Under the pieces are notes generated by a model, which saw only the letters and a program-made list of their open reading frames with translations, had not been told where the DNA came from and ran no database searches. The translations under genes were made by a program, and so were the position numbers. A DNA stretch of 64,000 nt from positions 1-64,000 of the forward strand of contig NW_025932839.1 in NCBI RefSeq assembly GCF_000764305.2, given 5' to 3'. The stretch comes from Hyalella azteca (taxonomy: Eukaryota > Arthropoda > Malacostraca > Amphipoda > Hyalellidae). This document shows positions 11,340-23,814 of the stretch, one piece after another (the first letter of the stretch is position 1; every line of letters starts with the position of its first letter).

Positions 11340-12895
11340 AGCACCGACACGTCAACTTATTGCGGTGTACAGCCAAGTTCTCCATGTCACCATAATAATC
11401 GGCCAAAATCCATGTCACCATTAATTATAATTTAAAAATGGTGGCCAAGTGCATGGTACCCTACAAGGTGGCCCAGTGGTTACAAATCAGAGATTGGAGC
11501 ACAGAGTTGCGGGTTTGATCCCAACTACCTGCTACAATTTCTGATCAGAATCGGCGAGAAGGCCGGGCGGTTAAGCAAAGCAGAATTGGAGCTGTGAGTT
11601 GAGAGTTCGAGACCGCAACAAGCTGTGAATGTTCTGTGATGTTAGGAATCGGCGACAGTCTTACGGCCTAATAAACGCTGAAACTGCTGCATGTATGTAC
11701 AAGATGATGGGGCCGAATGCTGTACGGTTATAGAAACTGTCCAGAGTTGGCATATTCAGAACTCAAGCAGGTTCTCCTAACCGACTTTCAGGCTCAGTAT
11801 TTTAATATCGACCAGTTTTAAATTGGAATTAAGATATAAAACATAACAAGTAGTGGCACCGGTGCCCGAAAACTGACATGAAGCAAATGTCAAGCTACCT
11901 CACGTGCAGGTTGCTTTTTAATTCAGTCTCCCGTACACTTGGTTTTCTGTTTTCATTCATTAGGGCAAACTTGTCTATTTTGTGATAACCATCGATTCGT
12001 TGGAAAGATAATTGAAGTGCATTGATATTTCGTAGCCATAAATTTATTTTAATTATGTCATATCTGTGTGTATGAAAATTGTTGTATTGAGATATTGTCA
12101 TTTTATACGCCTCGAAAAATATATAACCTATCAAGTGATAGAGATTATAAGACGACAAGTTGCTAGTCCTTATTCTAACAGTTGCTTTCATTTATGCTTC
12201 TTAATTTCCGTTTATCAATAAATTCTATGAACCCAGGGTGAGGATATTTTTTTATTTCATTAGGCGTACGGCCTAATAAACGCTGAAACCGCTGTATGTA
12301 TGTACAAGATGATGGGGCCTTATGCTGTACGGTTACAGAAACTGTCCAGAGTTGGCACATTCAGAACTCAAGCAGGTTTTCCTAACCGTTTTTCAGGATC
12401 AGTATCTTATTATCTACAGGTTTAAATTGGAATTAAGATATAAAACATAACATGTAGTGGCACCGGTGCACGAAAACTGGCATTAGGCAAACGTTAAGAA
12501 ACCTCACGTACGGGTTGCTTTTTAAGTTAGTTTCCCGTATTCATGTTTTCTGTCGCCATTTATTAGGGTAAACTTGTCTATTTTGTGATTTTCATCGATT
12601 CGGAGTAAATACCAGCAAATTGTATTGATATTTCGTGATTATGCACTTGCTTTACTTATGTCATATGTGCGCATAAAAATATTATATTGAGATGCTGCTA
12701 TTTTATACGCCGCGAAAAATACATAACCTATTAAGTGATCGAGATTCTAGGATAAGTTGCTAGTCCTTATTTTAACATTTGCTTCTATTTATGTTTCTTA
12801 ATCTACGTAAATTAATAAATTCTAAAAACCAAGGGTGAGGAAATTTTTCATTTAATTGGATGATTTCCTATTTCAAACAGCGGTAGATTTCGCTA
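11340..12895 (+). repeat. Macrosatellite fragment, modules G-end, A, B, B
   Basis: After the SINE head A (11461-11692), module B runs 11700-12265, and then a second partial A-end plus B starts at 12265 ('ggcctaataaacgctg' occurs twice). The module is therefore locally duplicated in tandem. The second B is cut by the Tc1 insertion at 12896. Confidence 0.75.
11461..11692 (+). mobile_element. tRNA-like SINE head (module A), copy 1
   Basis: A Pol III type-2 promoter is visible: box A TGGCCCAGTGG at 11469-11479 and box B-like GGGTTTGATCCCA at 11511-11523, at tRNA spacing. A second, weaker pair (GGGCGGTTAAGC and GAGTTCGAGACC) follows, suggesting a dimeric tRNA-derived head. Copies are at 17837-18075 (-), 31000-31225 (+) and 41425-41575 (-, partial). 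It is always found between modules G and B, so it is now amplified as part of the macrosatellite. Confidence 0.65.
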
Positions 12896-14487
12896 CAGTG
12901 GGAAAATAAGTATTTAGTCAGTCACCAATTGTGCAAGTTCTCCCACTTAAAGTGATGAAAGAGGCCTGCAATTGACATCATAGGTAGACCTCAACTATGA
13001 GAGACAAAATGTGAAAAAATTTGAGAAAATCATTTTGTCAGACTTTTAAAGTTGTTATTCGCAATTAATGGTTGAAAATAGGTATTTGGTCTATAACAAA
13101 AGTTCATCTAAATTCTTTGTTGTATATCCTATGTTGGCAATGACGGAGGTCAAACGTTGTCTGTAAGTCTTTAAAGTTGGTACACACTGGTGTTGGTATG
13201 TTGGCCCATTCCTCCATGCAGATCTCTAGAGCAGCGATGTTGTTGGGCTGACTGCGGGCAATACGGACTTTCAACTCCCTCCAAAGGTTTTCAATTGGGT
13301 TGAGGTCGGGAGACTGGCTAGGTCACTCTAGAACTTAGAAATGTTTCTTATGAAGCCTCTCCTTTGTTGCCCTGGCATGTGTGCTTGGGATCATTGTCAT
13401 GCTGAAAGACCCAGCCACGTTTCATCTCCATTGCCCATGCTGATGGAAGGAGGTTTGCATCCAAAATCTCACGATACATGGCCCCATTTATTCTTTCATG
13501 TACACGGACCAGCCGTCCTGGTCCCTTTGCAGAAAAACTGCCCCAAATGATGTTGCCACCCCATGCTTCACAGTTGGTATGATGTTCTTTGAATGCCACT
13601 CCGCACTCACTTCCCTCCAAACACGACGAGTTGTGTTTTTACCAAATAGTCCTACTTTGGTTCCATCTGACCATATGACATTCTCCCAATACTCTTCTAC
13701 GAACATCTAAATGCTCTCTAGCAAACTTGAGACGTGCCTGGATATGGGCTGGCTTAAGCATGGGGACACGTCTGGCACTGCAAGATCTCAGTCCCTGGCG
13801 TTGTAGTGTGTTGCTGATGGTAGCCTTTGTAACGTTGGTCCCAGCTTTTTGTAGCTCATTTACTAGATCCCCCTTGTGGTTCTGGGATTTTTCCTCACCG
13901 TTCTTGTGATCGTTTTGACCCCACGGGCTGAGATCTTGCGTGGAGCCCGAGAACGAGGGAGATTAGTAGTGTTCTTATAGGTCTTCCATTTTCTAATTAT
14001 TGCCTTCACAGTATATTTTTTCATACCAAGCTGCTTGCCTTTTGCAGATTCAGTCTTCCCAGACTGGTGCAGGTCTATAATTCGGTTTCTGGTGTCCTCC
14101 GACAGCTCTTTTGTCTTCACCATAGTGGAGTTTCGAGTGTGACTGTGTGAGGTTGTGGGCAGGTGTCTTTTATACAGCTAACGACTTCAAAAGGGTACCA
14201 TTAATACAGGTAATGAATGGGGGAAAGTGAAGTCTCTTAAAAAAAGAATTTGCAGGTCTGTGACAGCCAGAAATCTTGATTGTTTGTAGGCGACCAAATA
14301 CTAATTTTCCACCATCATTTGCAAATAACATCTTTAAAAGTTCGACAAATGATTTTCTCATTTTTTTTTATATTTTGTCTCTCATAGTTGAGGTCTACCA
14401 ATGATGTCAACTGCAGGCCTCTCTCATCATTTTAAGTAGGAGAACTTGCACAATTTGTGACTGACTAAATACTTATTTTCCCCACCG
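12896..14487 (-). mobile_element. Tc1 element, full-length, dead
   Basis: Flanked by TA (12894-12895 and 14488-14489). Inverted repeats of about 210 bp start CAGTGGGAAAATAAG at the left and, reverse-complemented, CGGTGGGGAAAATAAG at the right. Long inverted repeats of this kind fit the IR/DR subgroup of Tc1. The 1592-bp length is usual for the family. The transposase inside is on the minus strand and broken. Confidence 0.92.
13080..14123 (-). pseudogene. Tc1 transposase pseudogene
   Basis: A DDE transposase that cut and pasted its own element at TA sites. The amino end (14123-13863) has the [12 protein letters not shown] start and a paired helix-turn-helix DNA-binding region with KTYKNTTNLPRS. 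The catalytic part is split between frames: VIWSDGTK holds the first Asp, [11 protein letters not shown] the second Asp, and [11 protein letters not shown] (about 13275-13320) the Glu. At least two frameshifts, plus stops, separate these blocks, so no working enzyme is made. The sequence type is that of vertebrate, especially fish, Tc1 elements, which suggests horizontal transfer in the lineage's past. About 340 residues would be the normal length. Confidence 0.9.
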
Positions 14488-14549
14488 TACAATATATCAT
14501 ATTATATACTCATATATACGTATATAAATATACGTATACAAATATATTC

Positions 14550-14770
14550 ATGGCTTATACAAGGTCCCAGAAGGATAACTAGAATTTGAAACAAGAACCA
14601 ACACCAGGGGCCACGGCTATAAACTAAAAAAACAGCGTTGGAACACATTATGCAGGAGCATATGTTCAGTCTTAAAATGCCTAGCAAATTACGGATCAGG
14701 CAATAAGTCCAGCAGCTATCTCAATCAATCGTCAGCTATAGAAAGGTCGGGTTCCAAAGGTTCTATTCTA
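14550..14770 (+). mobile_element. LINE fragment with internal deletion
   Basis: 14555-14650 encodes the ORF2 carboxy-terminal block VPEGLLEFETRTNTRGHGYK, and without the usual intervening 250 bases it joins the 3' UTR sequence seen at 780-890, then ends in a TTCTATTCTA tail. Compare 51016-51360 on the minus strand for the undeleted version. Confidence 0.65.
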
Positions 14771-15424
14771 TCATTAGCCTGGCGTTGCCCAATAACTTCT
14801 ATTTGATAATTCCATTTATAGGAATGAAATTATAAAATGTTTATTGTAGGAAGATCTATTCAAACTTACACATGGTACGGTCAATTACCTACCTTTACTC
14901 CTCTTTCTTCTCAAGTTTTCGCATACACGCAGATTTCAACAAATTAACAATTTCCTGGCAATGATCTGCAGTTGGCTGAACTGCGACCGGCACAGTAGCA
15001 CACACATGATATGCAATCTTTCAATTTCTTCCTCTACGTTCAATTGGCTTCTCAGCCTCCAAAATTTCATTTTAATCATTTTGAAACATTTTACTACTTG
15101 TGAAGAAGTGCGTCGACATAGGTCCATGGATACTGATGATTTGGCGCAATTTCAGGTATGACTAATGTAGATACGAGTCGACGATGCACAGAAAATTGTC
15201 CCATTTTGAAAACATTTTCGTCCCACTTTGAACACAATTCGTCTCTAACATGAAATTTATTGTTCCATAATTAATCATCGCTCTCAGGTCTTCGTTTATT
15301 TTGAATTATTTGTACACAATTCACACAGTATATATTATTTAGCGACGCGCGATCCTGTCATCGTTATTCCTGGAATTTATAAAAAAAATTTCACTTTACT
15401 GAACATTTCCCTAATGTTAGTCAC
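14771..15424 (+). repeat. Macrosatellite modules F-G, plus orientation
   Basis: Matches 29960-30650, including the 'cgcagatttcaac', 'ggcaatga' and 'gtccatggatactgatga' marker phrases. It ends abruptly at about 15424, where the orientation flips. Confidence 0.75.
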
Positions 15425-16574
15425 ACACAAGATATATAATCAATCCCAAGCAACGTCTGAACTAATATGAAAATGACTGCTAAACTGTACCAACATCCAT
15501 CAAAATATAGTAATAATATATGTGTTTGGTATACTAATAGTTTGGTATAATAATATAATACCGAAATGTCAATCGAACTCATATGAAAATGCCTCCCAAA
15601 CTATATCAAAATATGTGCGTGCGGTGCCACTAAGAATTTAATAGACAGGAAGAGACTATAAAGCGCTACGAGCTTAAATGTTCTGGTTGAAGGTCTTTCC
15701 AAAGCTTCATTAAAAAGCTACTTTGTACGTGATGAAGTTCAAGTGAGATTCTTTGCGTTTTTGGACGTTCACCAGCGCGTGCGTGCCATTACAACATAAA
15801 CCAATTTACGTGCCTTTTTTTGTCACATTTTAGGTGCAGCGTATTGTTATAGCGTATTCTTATATTATATAATAAACTTGTCCAATAATATACAGATGTC
15901 AACTAACGGTAATTATATTGCAGTCATGCGTCCCGCATCCTAATAGCCCGGTTCCACAATTCTGCCGCCGCGCCTGAAATCATTTACAAGCTTATGGTGA
16001 ACAAAACATTAAGTGAATTGTGAATTTAAGCTCATATAAATCAAATTTACCAATCATCCTCCCAGGAGAACGTAGTCTCAAATCTTATTTAGTATCAACA
16101 CCCTGACATTACTAAGTACATATACAAGAATTTAGCTTTAATCTTAGAATTAATATTACAAACAAATTAGGTCCTTTTAAAAAAATTTCTATAAATAAAT
16201 TTCAATCTAAATTGCATAATTTTCATCAACTAGAATATACTAGGGTACTTATTCTTAGCATGATCCAATAGTCTCCTACATATACCAATGTACCTGAACA
16301 CGTGGTAACTGTCAATTTATAAGTGCCAGACATAAGTAATCTGTATGACCGCTATCGTAAAAGTTTACATGAAGTAAATGCACGAACTCTGAATTTTTGT
16401 ATGCGTGATGGGGTTTATGCAATCGTTTATGAGGAACCTAATGGCTCCAAGAAGCACTTGTGTAGCTGTCATTTAATCCCGACTGCCTCCTCCCAACCGT
16501 AAAACATGGCGGCAGATCTGTGATGATCGGGAGAATGATTACAATCTGATAAGTGAATGTCAGTGAAATAAGGA

Positions 16575-16830
16575 CACGAGGGCATGAATGACTTGCAAGG
16601 ACACGACATTCGAGGGCATGACATTCGAGAGCAGGACATTCGAGGGCACGAATGCTTTCGAGGGCACAAATGACATTCGAGGGCACGACTTTCAAGGGCA
16701 CGACATTCGAGGGCACGAATGCTTTCGAGGGCACAAATGACATTCGAGGGCACGATAGGGCACGACATTCGAGGGCACGACATTCGAGGGCACGACATTC
16801 GAGGGCACGACATTCGCGGGCACGAATGAC
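16575..16830 (-). repeat. 15-bp minisatellite, about 16 copies with variants
   Basis: Reverse complement of the GTGCCCTCGAATGTC monomer, mixed with longer variants containing GAATGCTTTCGAGGGCAC, so the array has a higher-order pattern. Two partly overlapping open frames across it are artefacts. Confidence 0.9.
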
Positions 16831-17836
16831 TGTGTATATAAAAGATTCCTAATAGGAAAATTAAATTGTGTACGAAATTTGTATTATGTGCAAGAATTTA
16901 AATGAAAAAAATAAGTATAGAGCGAGTCAAAGTTACCATAGAAAATAAGATTAAATTAAATCTTAGCGACGTTTTTGCACGGTCGATTATTTTGAACTCG
17001 TATCTCGCTCGCCAGACAAAAATATCTCAACATTCACTTCAGCAAAAAATCCATTCACTGTTTGGCCTGAATTTTCAATGTCTGTGAAATTGTTAGCCAT
17101 TATCACTCTTTTATTGATACAATATATTTATTACATATACGGGTGATTGGGATGCGCCAATAAAAAACGAAAATTTTGTTTAACATTTCAACGTCCTATT
17201 ACATTTCAACGTCCTATTACTTCTTAGTCATAGCATAATATACCGCTGTTGGAAATAGAAAGTCATCTAATTGAGTAAAAAAATTCAAACATCCTTTGCT
17301 TCTATAATTTATTTTCCGTAAATTAAAGAGCATAAATGAAACCGCCGTCGAAATAATGACTAGCAACTTGTCGTCCTAGAATCTCTATCACTTGATAGGT
17401 TATATATTTTTCGTGGCGTACAAAATAACAGCATCTCAATATGACATTTTTATACACACAGATAGGACAAAACAAGTGCATAGCTGCGACATATCAATGC
17501 ACTTCAATCCTCTATCGTATGGATCGATGATTATCACAAAATAGACAAGTTTGCCCTAATAAATAGAAAACGGAAACCATGAGTACGGAAAACTAACTTA
17601 AAGGGAAACCCGTACGTGATGTAACTCAACATTTGCTTAATATCAGTTTTCGTGCACCGATGTCACTACATGTCATGTTTTCTATCGTTATGCCAATTTA
17701 AAACTGGTTGATTTTAAAATGCTGAGCCAGAAAGACGGTTAGGAGAACCTGCTCGAGTTTTGAATGAGCCAACTCTGGACAGTTTCTGTAACCGTACAGC
17801 ATAAGGACCCATCATCTTGTACATACATACAGAGGT

Positions 17837-18075
17837 TTCAGCGTTTATTAGGCCGTAGGCCTGTCGCCGATTCTTAACATCACAGAATATTCACAGCTTG
17901 TTGCGGTCTCGAACTCGCAACTCACTGCTACACTTCTTTTGTGCTTAACCGCCCGGCCTCCTCGCCGATTCTGACCAAAAACTGGCGCACAGAGCTGGGA
18001 TCGAACCCGCACCTCTCTGCGCCATTCTCGGTACTCTGAACAGTAACCACTGGGCCACCCAGTAGCCACCCTGTA
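17837..18075 (-). mobile_element. tRNA-like SINE head (module A), copy 2
   Basis: Minus-strand copy of 11461-11692; box A reads as CCACTGGGCCA on the plus strand at about 18048 and box B as GGGATCGAACCCGC at about 17997-18010. Here box B is closer to the Pol III consensus than in copy 1. Confidence 0.65.
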
Positions 18076-18239
18076 GGTTACCATTCACTTGACCCTCATT
18101 AATTAAATGTAATTAATCATGACACGGATTTTTGCCCATAATTATGGTGACATGGACAACGTCACCATAAACTATACTCACAATGTGTCCTCAGTGGGGA
18201 GTAGCCTCAAATTAAAGAACTATTAAACGTGCTTTTGTA

Positions 18240-18345
18240 ACCTCCATCTCTAACGTCACCGTCAGCTTGGTACCTCACGTCTGACGTCACCGTCAGCTGG
18301 GAACCGCACGTCTGACGTCACCGTCAGCTGATACCGCACGTCTGA
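18240..18345 (-). repeat. 31-bp satellite, about 3 copies
   Basis: Short array of the GTCAGCTGGGTACC...TGACGTCACC monomer marking the end of module G. Confidence 0.9.
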
Positions 18346-19105
18346 CATCGACGATGAATGACAATAAATGAATATAAATGAATGAGAGGCTTGCATAGTG
18401 AAGAATAATAGCCTCGAGAACATTTTTTAAATTTAGACTTTCCGTTATTAGTTTTGTTAAAATTCGGGCCACGTCGGTGTGATTAACATTGGGGAACTAT
18501 TCAGTAAAGTCAAACAAAAGTTTTATATATTCCAGGAATAAGGAAAACAGGACGCCATCGCAAAATATAATTTGCTCTGAATTATGTATAAAATAATTCA
18601 AAATAAACGAAGATTTAGCATTCAAAATTTATTTTGGAATAAAATATCAGTAGTTACAATAAATGTCGACAATAAATTGAAATATATTTCATGTTAGAGA
18701 AGGAATGTATTCAAAGTGGGACAATTTTATGTGCATTATCGCGTCGTGTCTACATTAGTCATACTTGAGATAACGCTATGTCATCAGTATCCATGGATTC
18801 ATGTCGATGCACTCACGTTGAAGTAAGAAAATGGCTTTGTAAGAAAAAAGCTAACTTTATTTGAAGGCTGGAAAGCCAGTAGAACTTAAGTGGAGAACTT
18901 CTAGGATGGCAAATTTGTTTAGCCAGCAAAATTGTTAATTCGTTTAAATCTGCGCGTTTACGACAACCTCGTGAGAGCAATATAGGATTAAAGGCAGGTA
19001 AATGAGAGTTTCATTTGTAAGTTTAAATAGGTCTTCCTTCGATAAACATTTTAGAATTTTATTCCTATAAGTGGAATTATCAAATTTGAGTTATGGTCGA
19101 GTTGG

Positions 19106-19422
19106 GACGTTTCCAAACTCTAGATTCGGGCGCACGACAGCAACAAACAACTGCTTCATCGCCTCCACATCTAGGAACTCGTAAGAGCGTCTAATTAGTC
19201 CAAGAAGTTTGTTGGATATGTTAGCTTGTGTTTCAACATGATTAGAAAATTTCAGCTCCTTGTCGACATAAGCTCAGAGATCTTTTTCCGCACTAGACTT
19301 TTCAATCATTACTCTCTCGTTGCAACCATGTCTCCTCATACTGTAATCTTGCTGTTAATTGTTCTTCCTGAGGTGAAGTACTTTACACTTTTCAGCATTA
19401 AACCACAGCTTTCAGCTTTAAG
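19106..19422 (-). mobile_element. LINE ORF2 fragment
   Basis: Minus-strand fragment parallel to 51466-51780: the region just after the reverse transcriptase fingers/palm, covering the FNAEKC-type block to the VVRPNLE-type block. Frames are broken. Truncated at both ends. Confidence 0.65.
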
Positions 19423-20510
19423 AGCTTTCATTTCACGTGATTAGTATCATGTGATATATGATATATATTATATTAAATATATATTATATATATTATAATA
19501 TGATTGATATATGTGAGAGACTTCGGACCTAATGAAGAATAAGCATCTGAGTATGTCTTTGGTAATGAAACGCAATGTATGTTTTGACATTGAATTGCAA
19601 GTCGTAAAAATATTCAAGTAGTCCTAATAAGTTTTTTTAATAATTCAATTAACATTGTTAAGAATACAAATAAATTCATGTACATTTACTCAATAACGTC
19701 TAAGGTGTTTATTATAGATAAGATTCGAGACTACCTTCTCCAGGGAGAATGATTGGTAAATTTGATTTATATGAGCTTAAATTCACAATTCACTTGATGT
19801 TTTGTTCACCATAAGTTTGTAAATAATTTTAGACGCGGCTGCAGAATTTTTGAACCGGGCTATTAGGTTGCGCTACGCATGACTGCAATATAATTACCAT
19901 CAGTTGACATATGTATATTATTGGACCAGTTTATTATATAATATAAGAATGCGCACCTAAAACGAATATATAAGAACCTATATGACAAGACCTATAAAAA
20001 CCGCACCTATAAGAATACGCTGCACCTAAAATGTAACAAAAGAAGGCAGGAAAATTTGTTTATGTTGTAATGGCACGCACGCGCTGGTGAACGTTCAAAA
20101 ACGCAAAGAAACTGACTTGAGCTTCATCACGTATAAAGTAGCTTTTTTTAATGAAGCTTTGGAAAGACCTTCAACCAAAACATTTAAGCTCGTAGCGCTT
20201 TATAGTCTCTTCCTGTCTATTAAATTCTTAGTGGCTCCGCACGCACATATTTTGGTATAGTTTGGCAGGCATTTTTATACGAGTTCGAATGACATTTTGG
20301 CATTATATTATTATACGTACCAAACTATTATTATTCTACCAAACGTATATATTATAATTTGATTGACATTATTATAGTTTGGCAGGCATTTTCGTACGAG
20401 TTCAGACGTTGCTTAGGATTATATATCCTAGAAATATTCCTCCTTTATATTTATATATCTTCAATTATATAACCCCTTTGTTTGGATGAAATTAAAAAAA
20501 AAATTATATA
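19423..20510 (+). repeat. Macrosatellite modules C-end, D, E
   Basis: Starts in the last part of C, contains an AT-rich (TATA)n expansion at 19450-19505, then D (19515-19780) and a full E with the short 'cctataagaac' repeats. Ends near the orientation switch at about 20510. Confidence 0.75.
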
Positions 20511-20520
20511 CTAAATAAAA

Positions 20521-21368
20521 AATTTATACGAGTTCGATTGACATTTTGCAGCTGGGTACCTCGCGCCTGATGTCGACGATGAATGACAATAAATGAATAT
20601 AAATGAATGAGAGGCTTGCACTGTGAAGAATAACAGCCTCGAGAACATTTTTTTAAATTTAGACTTTCCGTTATTAGTTTTGTTAAGGTTCTGGCCACTT
20701 CGGGGTGATTAACATTAGGGAACTATTCAGTAAAGTCAAACAAAATTTTGGATAATTCCAGGAATAATGAAAACAGGACACCATCGTAAAATATAATTTA
20801 CTATGAATTATGTATAAAATAATTCAAAATAAACGAAGATTTTAGAGTCAAAATTTATTTTGGAATTAAACATCAGTAGTTACAATAAATATCGACAACA
20901 AAAAAATATATTTCATGTTAGAGAAAAAATGTGTTGGGACAATTCACTGTGCATCATCGACTCGTGTCTACATTAGTTATACCTGAAATAGGGCTTTGTC
21001 ATCAGTATCCATGGACCTAAATCGGCGCACTCGCTTTCCAGTATCGCCTGGCCGTTTGCACGGCTGTTATATTATTTTTGACGGCTGAAAAGCCATTAAA
21101 ACTCAGACAAAGAAAGTAAGAAAATGCAAAACTTGCTTGTGCTTCTTTCCCGGTCGTAGCTCAGCCAACTGCTTTTCATTGCCAGCAAATTGTTAATTCG
21201 TTGAAATCTGACAGTATGCGACAACCGCTTGAGGGAAATAGAGGGTAAAGGCAGGTAAATGAGAGTTTCATTTGTTAGTTTGAATAGGTCTTCCCCCAAA
21301 TACAAATTTTATAATTCTATTCCTATAAGTGGAATTATCAAATTTAAGTTATGGCCGAGTTGGGAATA
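20521..21368 (-). repeat. Macrosatellite modules G-F, minus orientation
   Basis: Begins with a single partial 31-bp satellite monomer and runs through G and F to 'gggaataaaatgcaatctcttaac', where the LINE is inserted. Confidence 0.75.
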
Positions 21369-22108
21369 AAATGCAATCTCTTAACATAGCATAGTGATGT
21401 CGGCGCTGAAGAGTAGGCCTGATGTGGCCTGTCGCCGATTCATGTACTTTTCGTGCCTTGTTCACAGAAGATCTAAAATCATGTCATTTGACCGGATCTT
21501 ATCAAGACTGACGATAGTTTGAAATAGCTACTAGACTTCCACCGAGTTCGATATGGTACTAGGCATTTCAAGTCTGAACATATATTTCTCCACAGCTTTA
21601 TCTAGTCTGTTCTTGAACGCGTTCATACTCGGAGAGCCAACGATGTAGTCGGAGAGGCTGTTCCTCATGTCGGTGATTCGAAGCGAGAAGAAATTTTGTC
21701 GCGGGGAGAAGTTGCAGCGCAGCATTTTTAGTTTATGGCCGTGGCCCCTGAAGTTGGTTCATGTTTCAAATTCTAGTAATCCTTCGGGGACCTTGTATAA
21801 ACCATGAGTATACAGTACTTGTATACTTCCATGAGGTCCCCACGCAGACGTCTATAACCGAGGCTTGGAAGCTTCATAATCTTTAATCTTTCTTCATAGA
21901 CTTGCCCTTCAAGCCTGGAATTATACTTGTAGCACGTCTTTTAACATTCTCTACCAAATTTTTTACTTTTCAAATTTCTGTGGGCACACAACGTTTCCAA
22001 ACTCTAGATTCGGGTGCACGACAGCAACAAACAACTGCTTTATCGCTTCTGCATCAGAGGAGCTCTTAAGAGCGTCTCATCATTCTAAGAAATTTCTCAC
22101 CATGAAGT
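21369..22108 (-). mobile_element. LINE fragment, ORF2 C-terminus and 3' UTR
   Basis: Reading right to left: fragments matching 51470-51360, the LRCNFSPRQNFFSLRITDMRNS block (21531-21725) and the 3' UTR ending in 'catagtgatgtcgg' and an ATAGC-type tail. Its 3' junction in module F is at the same target position as that of the LINE at 50869, so the two descend from one insertion. The left part continues to about 22108, where module G resumes in the opposite orientation. Confidence 0.75.
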
Positions 22109-22830
22109 GGACAAATTATACATATATATCCATATATACTGATAACGTTGCGCATTTTGAGGTATGACTAATGTAGACACGAGTCGATGTTGCATAGAAA
22201 ATTTCCCCACTTTTAACTTTGAACACATTTCATCTCTAACATTAAATAGATATATTTTTTATTGTTTGTATGTATTTCAACTACTGATGACCTTCGAAAA
22301 CTAATTATAGCTCTAATGTCTTCGTTTATTTTGAATTATTTTCACATAATTCAGAGTAAATTATATTTTACGATGGTCTCCAGTGTTCCTTATTTATGGA
22401 ATTTATGAAAAAATTTGTTTCAATTTACTGAAGAGTTCCCTAATGTTAATCACACTGATGTGGAACGAACCTTTACGAAACTAATAACGGGATGTCTAAA
22501 TTTGAACAATGTTCTCGAGGCTGTTATTCTTCACAGTGCAAGCTTCCCATTCATTTATATTCATTTATTGTCATTCATCGTCGACATCAGACGTTAGGTA
22601 CCTAGCTGACGGTAAATTGGTATTACGATATAGAACATAACATGTAGTGGCCCCGGTGCATGAAAACTGACATTAAGTAAATGTTTAATTACCTCACGTA
22701 CGGGTTACTTTTTAAGTTAGTTTCCCGCACTCGTGTTTTCTGTTTTCATTTACGAGGGCAAACATTCGTATTTTGTGATAATCGTCGATTCGTGTGAAAT
22801 ATGAGTGATGTACATTGATATTTCGTGTTC
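22109..22830 (+). repeat. Macrosatellite modules G-B, A missing
   Basis: G with the small open frame at 22415-22597, one 31-bp monomer at about 22590, then directly B from 22612. The A module and most of the satellite are deleted, as at 52870. Confidence 0.7.
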
Positions 22831-23071
22831 AAATTTCTTAGACTGATCAAATTTGGACGTCACCAAGAAGGTGACGTAATTAAGGGTCACTAATGACATC
22901 ACGACTTGACAAAGTCTCTGGATCGTATGACGTAATCGCCTTAATTATATGCAACTTAAAAGGAAGTTAGCAGCAGAACTATGGTTTATTTACTTAAGCT
23001 AGTCATAACTAATCACTGAAGCTTTAATGCATTTTGCAAATGTTCATTTACTCTGTTCAAATGTTGATATG
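22831..23071. other. Unclassified
   Basis: No repeat match seen. It contains the short inverted pair GACGTCACC.AAGAAGGTGACGT at about 22857-22880. Confidence 0.3.
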
Positions 23072-23403
23072 TTAAGGGGACCGACCGGGCTAAAATTTTC
23101 AATTTTGGCGTTTTTCGGTTTTTGTGCTCATCTGAAAGCTGCAATTCTGCTCTTTCCAATGGTACCACTGCCATCGCTGTACGCCAATATTTACGTTTGG
23201 ATGATATTTGTGGGAGGAGATAGATTTTCTGAAGTACCCCTTTTTAGCCGTTTTCTATGAATTTCACGTTTTCTATCAATTTTTTCGAAAAATTCATATG
23301 AGCAAAATGTTTTTTATTTTACATTTTACGTATGTATGTGAAGTTTCATGACAATCGGATAATAACTGTAGAAGTTTTCCGTATGCCCGGTCGGTCCCCT
23401 TAA
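23072..23403. mobile_element. TTAAGGGG-ended MITE, internally deleted copy
   Basis: Perfect termini TTAAGGGGACCGACCGGGC and reverse complement. The left 130 bp match 8441-8570 and the right 200 bp match 9325-9526, so the middle 750 bp are deleted. This is a typical origin of a MITE. Confidence 0.88.
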
Positions 23404-23814
23404 AAGCGAATGTGGATATTCGTATATACGAAATCATCCAAACGCTGTTTTCTTTATATTTAACTTCATCTAATTCAGTATTAACTCGTGAAACATCACA
23501 AACGTGAATAAATTCCACATGAATAACGGTAACATAACGAGCAAAGCAAACTCCAAATGCTGTTGCTGTACAAATGGTACTTTAAGCAACGGCGTGCGTG
23601 AACGTAAGACGCATGTGCGTGAAACGTACACATAGAGTCCATAGGCAGACAGCCTTCAGCTGTAGTCATGCAGCTAACTATAGACGCGCTCACATCGTCT
23701 TAGACTCCGGCACTGAGACCAACACGCTGTGTCGTAATACTCTATCTCCTGTGTCCTGTAACTTCTACCTAGTGTGTCATGTAAACCTATCTGTAACATC
23801 TGCTCTTAGATACA
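23404..23814. other. Unclassified, possibly single-copy
   Basis: No match elsewhere in the window and no convincing open frame. It lies between a MITE and a macrosatellite fragment. Confidence 0.35.

Larger units (their letters stand above)
15425..19105 (-). repeat. 3.7-kb macrosatellite unit, minus orientation
   Basis: A nearly complete cycle: E (15425-16060), part of D, C with a large 15-bp array (16330-16870), B (17050-17800), A (17837-18075), G with 31-bp satellite (18140-18560), F (18600-19105). Length 3.68 kb, which I use as the unit-size estimate. No coding sequence. Confidence 0.8.

Noticed and set aside
16438..16852. ORFs of 66-114 codons reading MSCPRMSCPR or ALECRALE
   Set aside because: Product of the 15-bp minisatellite, whose period is a multiple of three. 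The same applies to 3159-3369, 25632-25829, 33228-33431 and 55307-55671.
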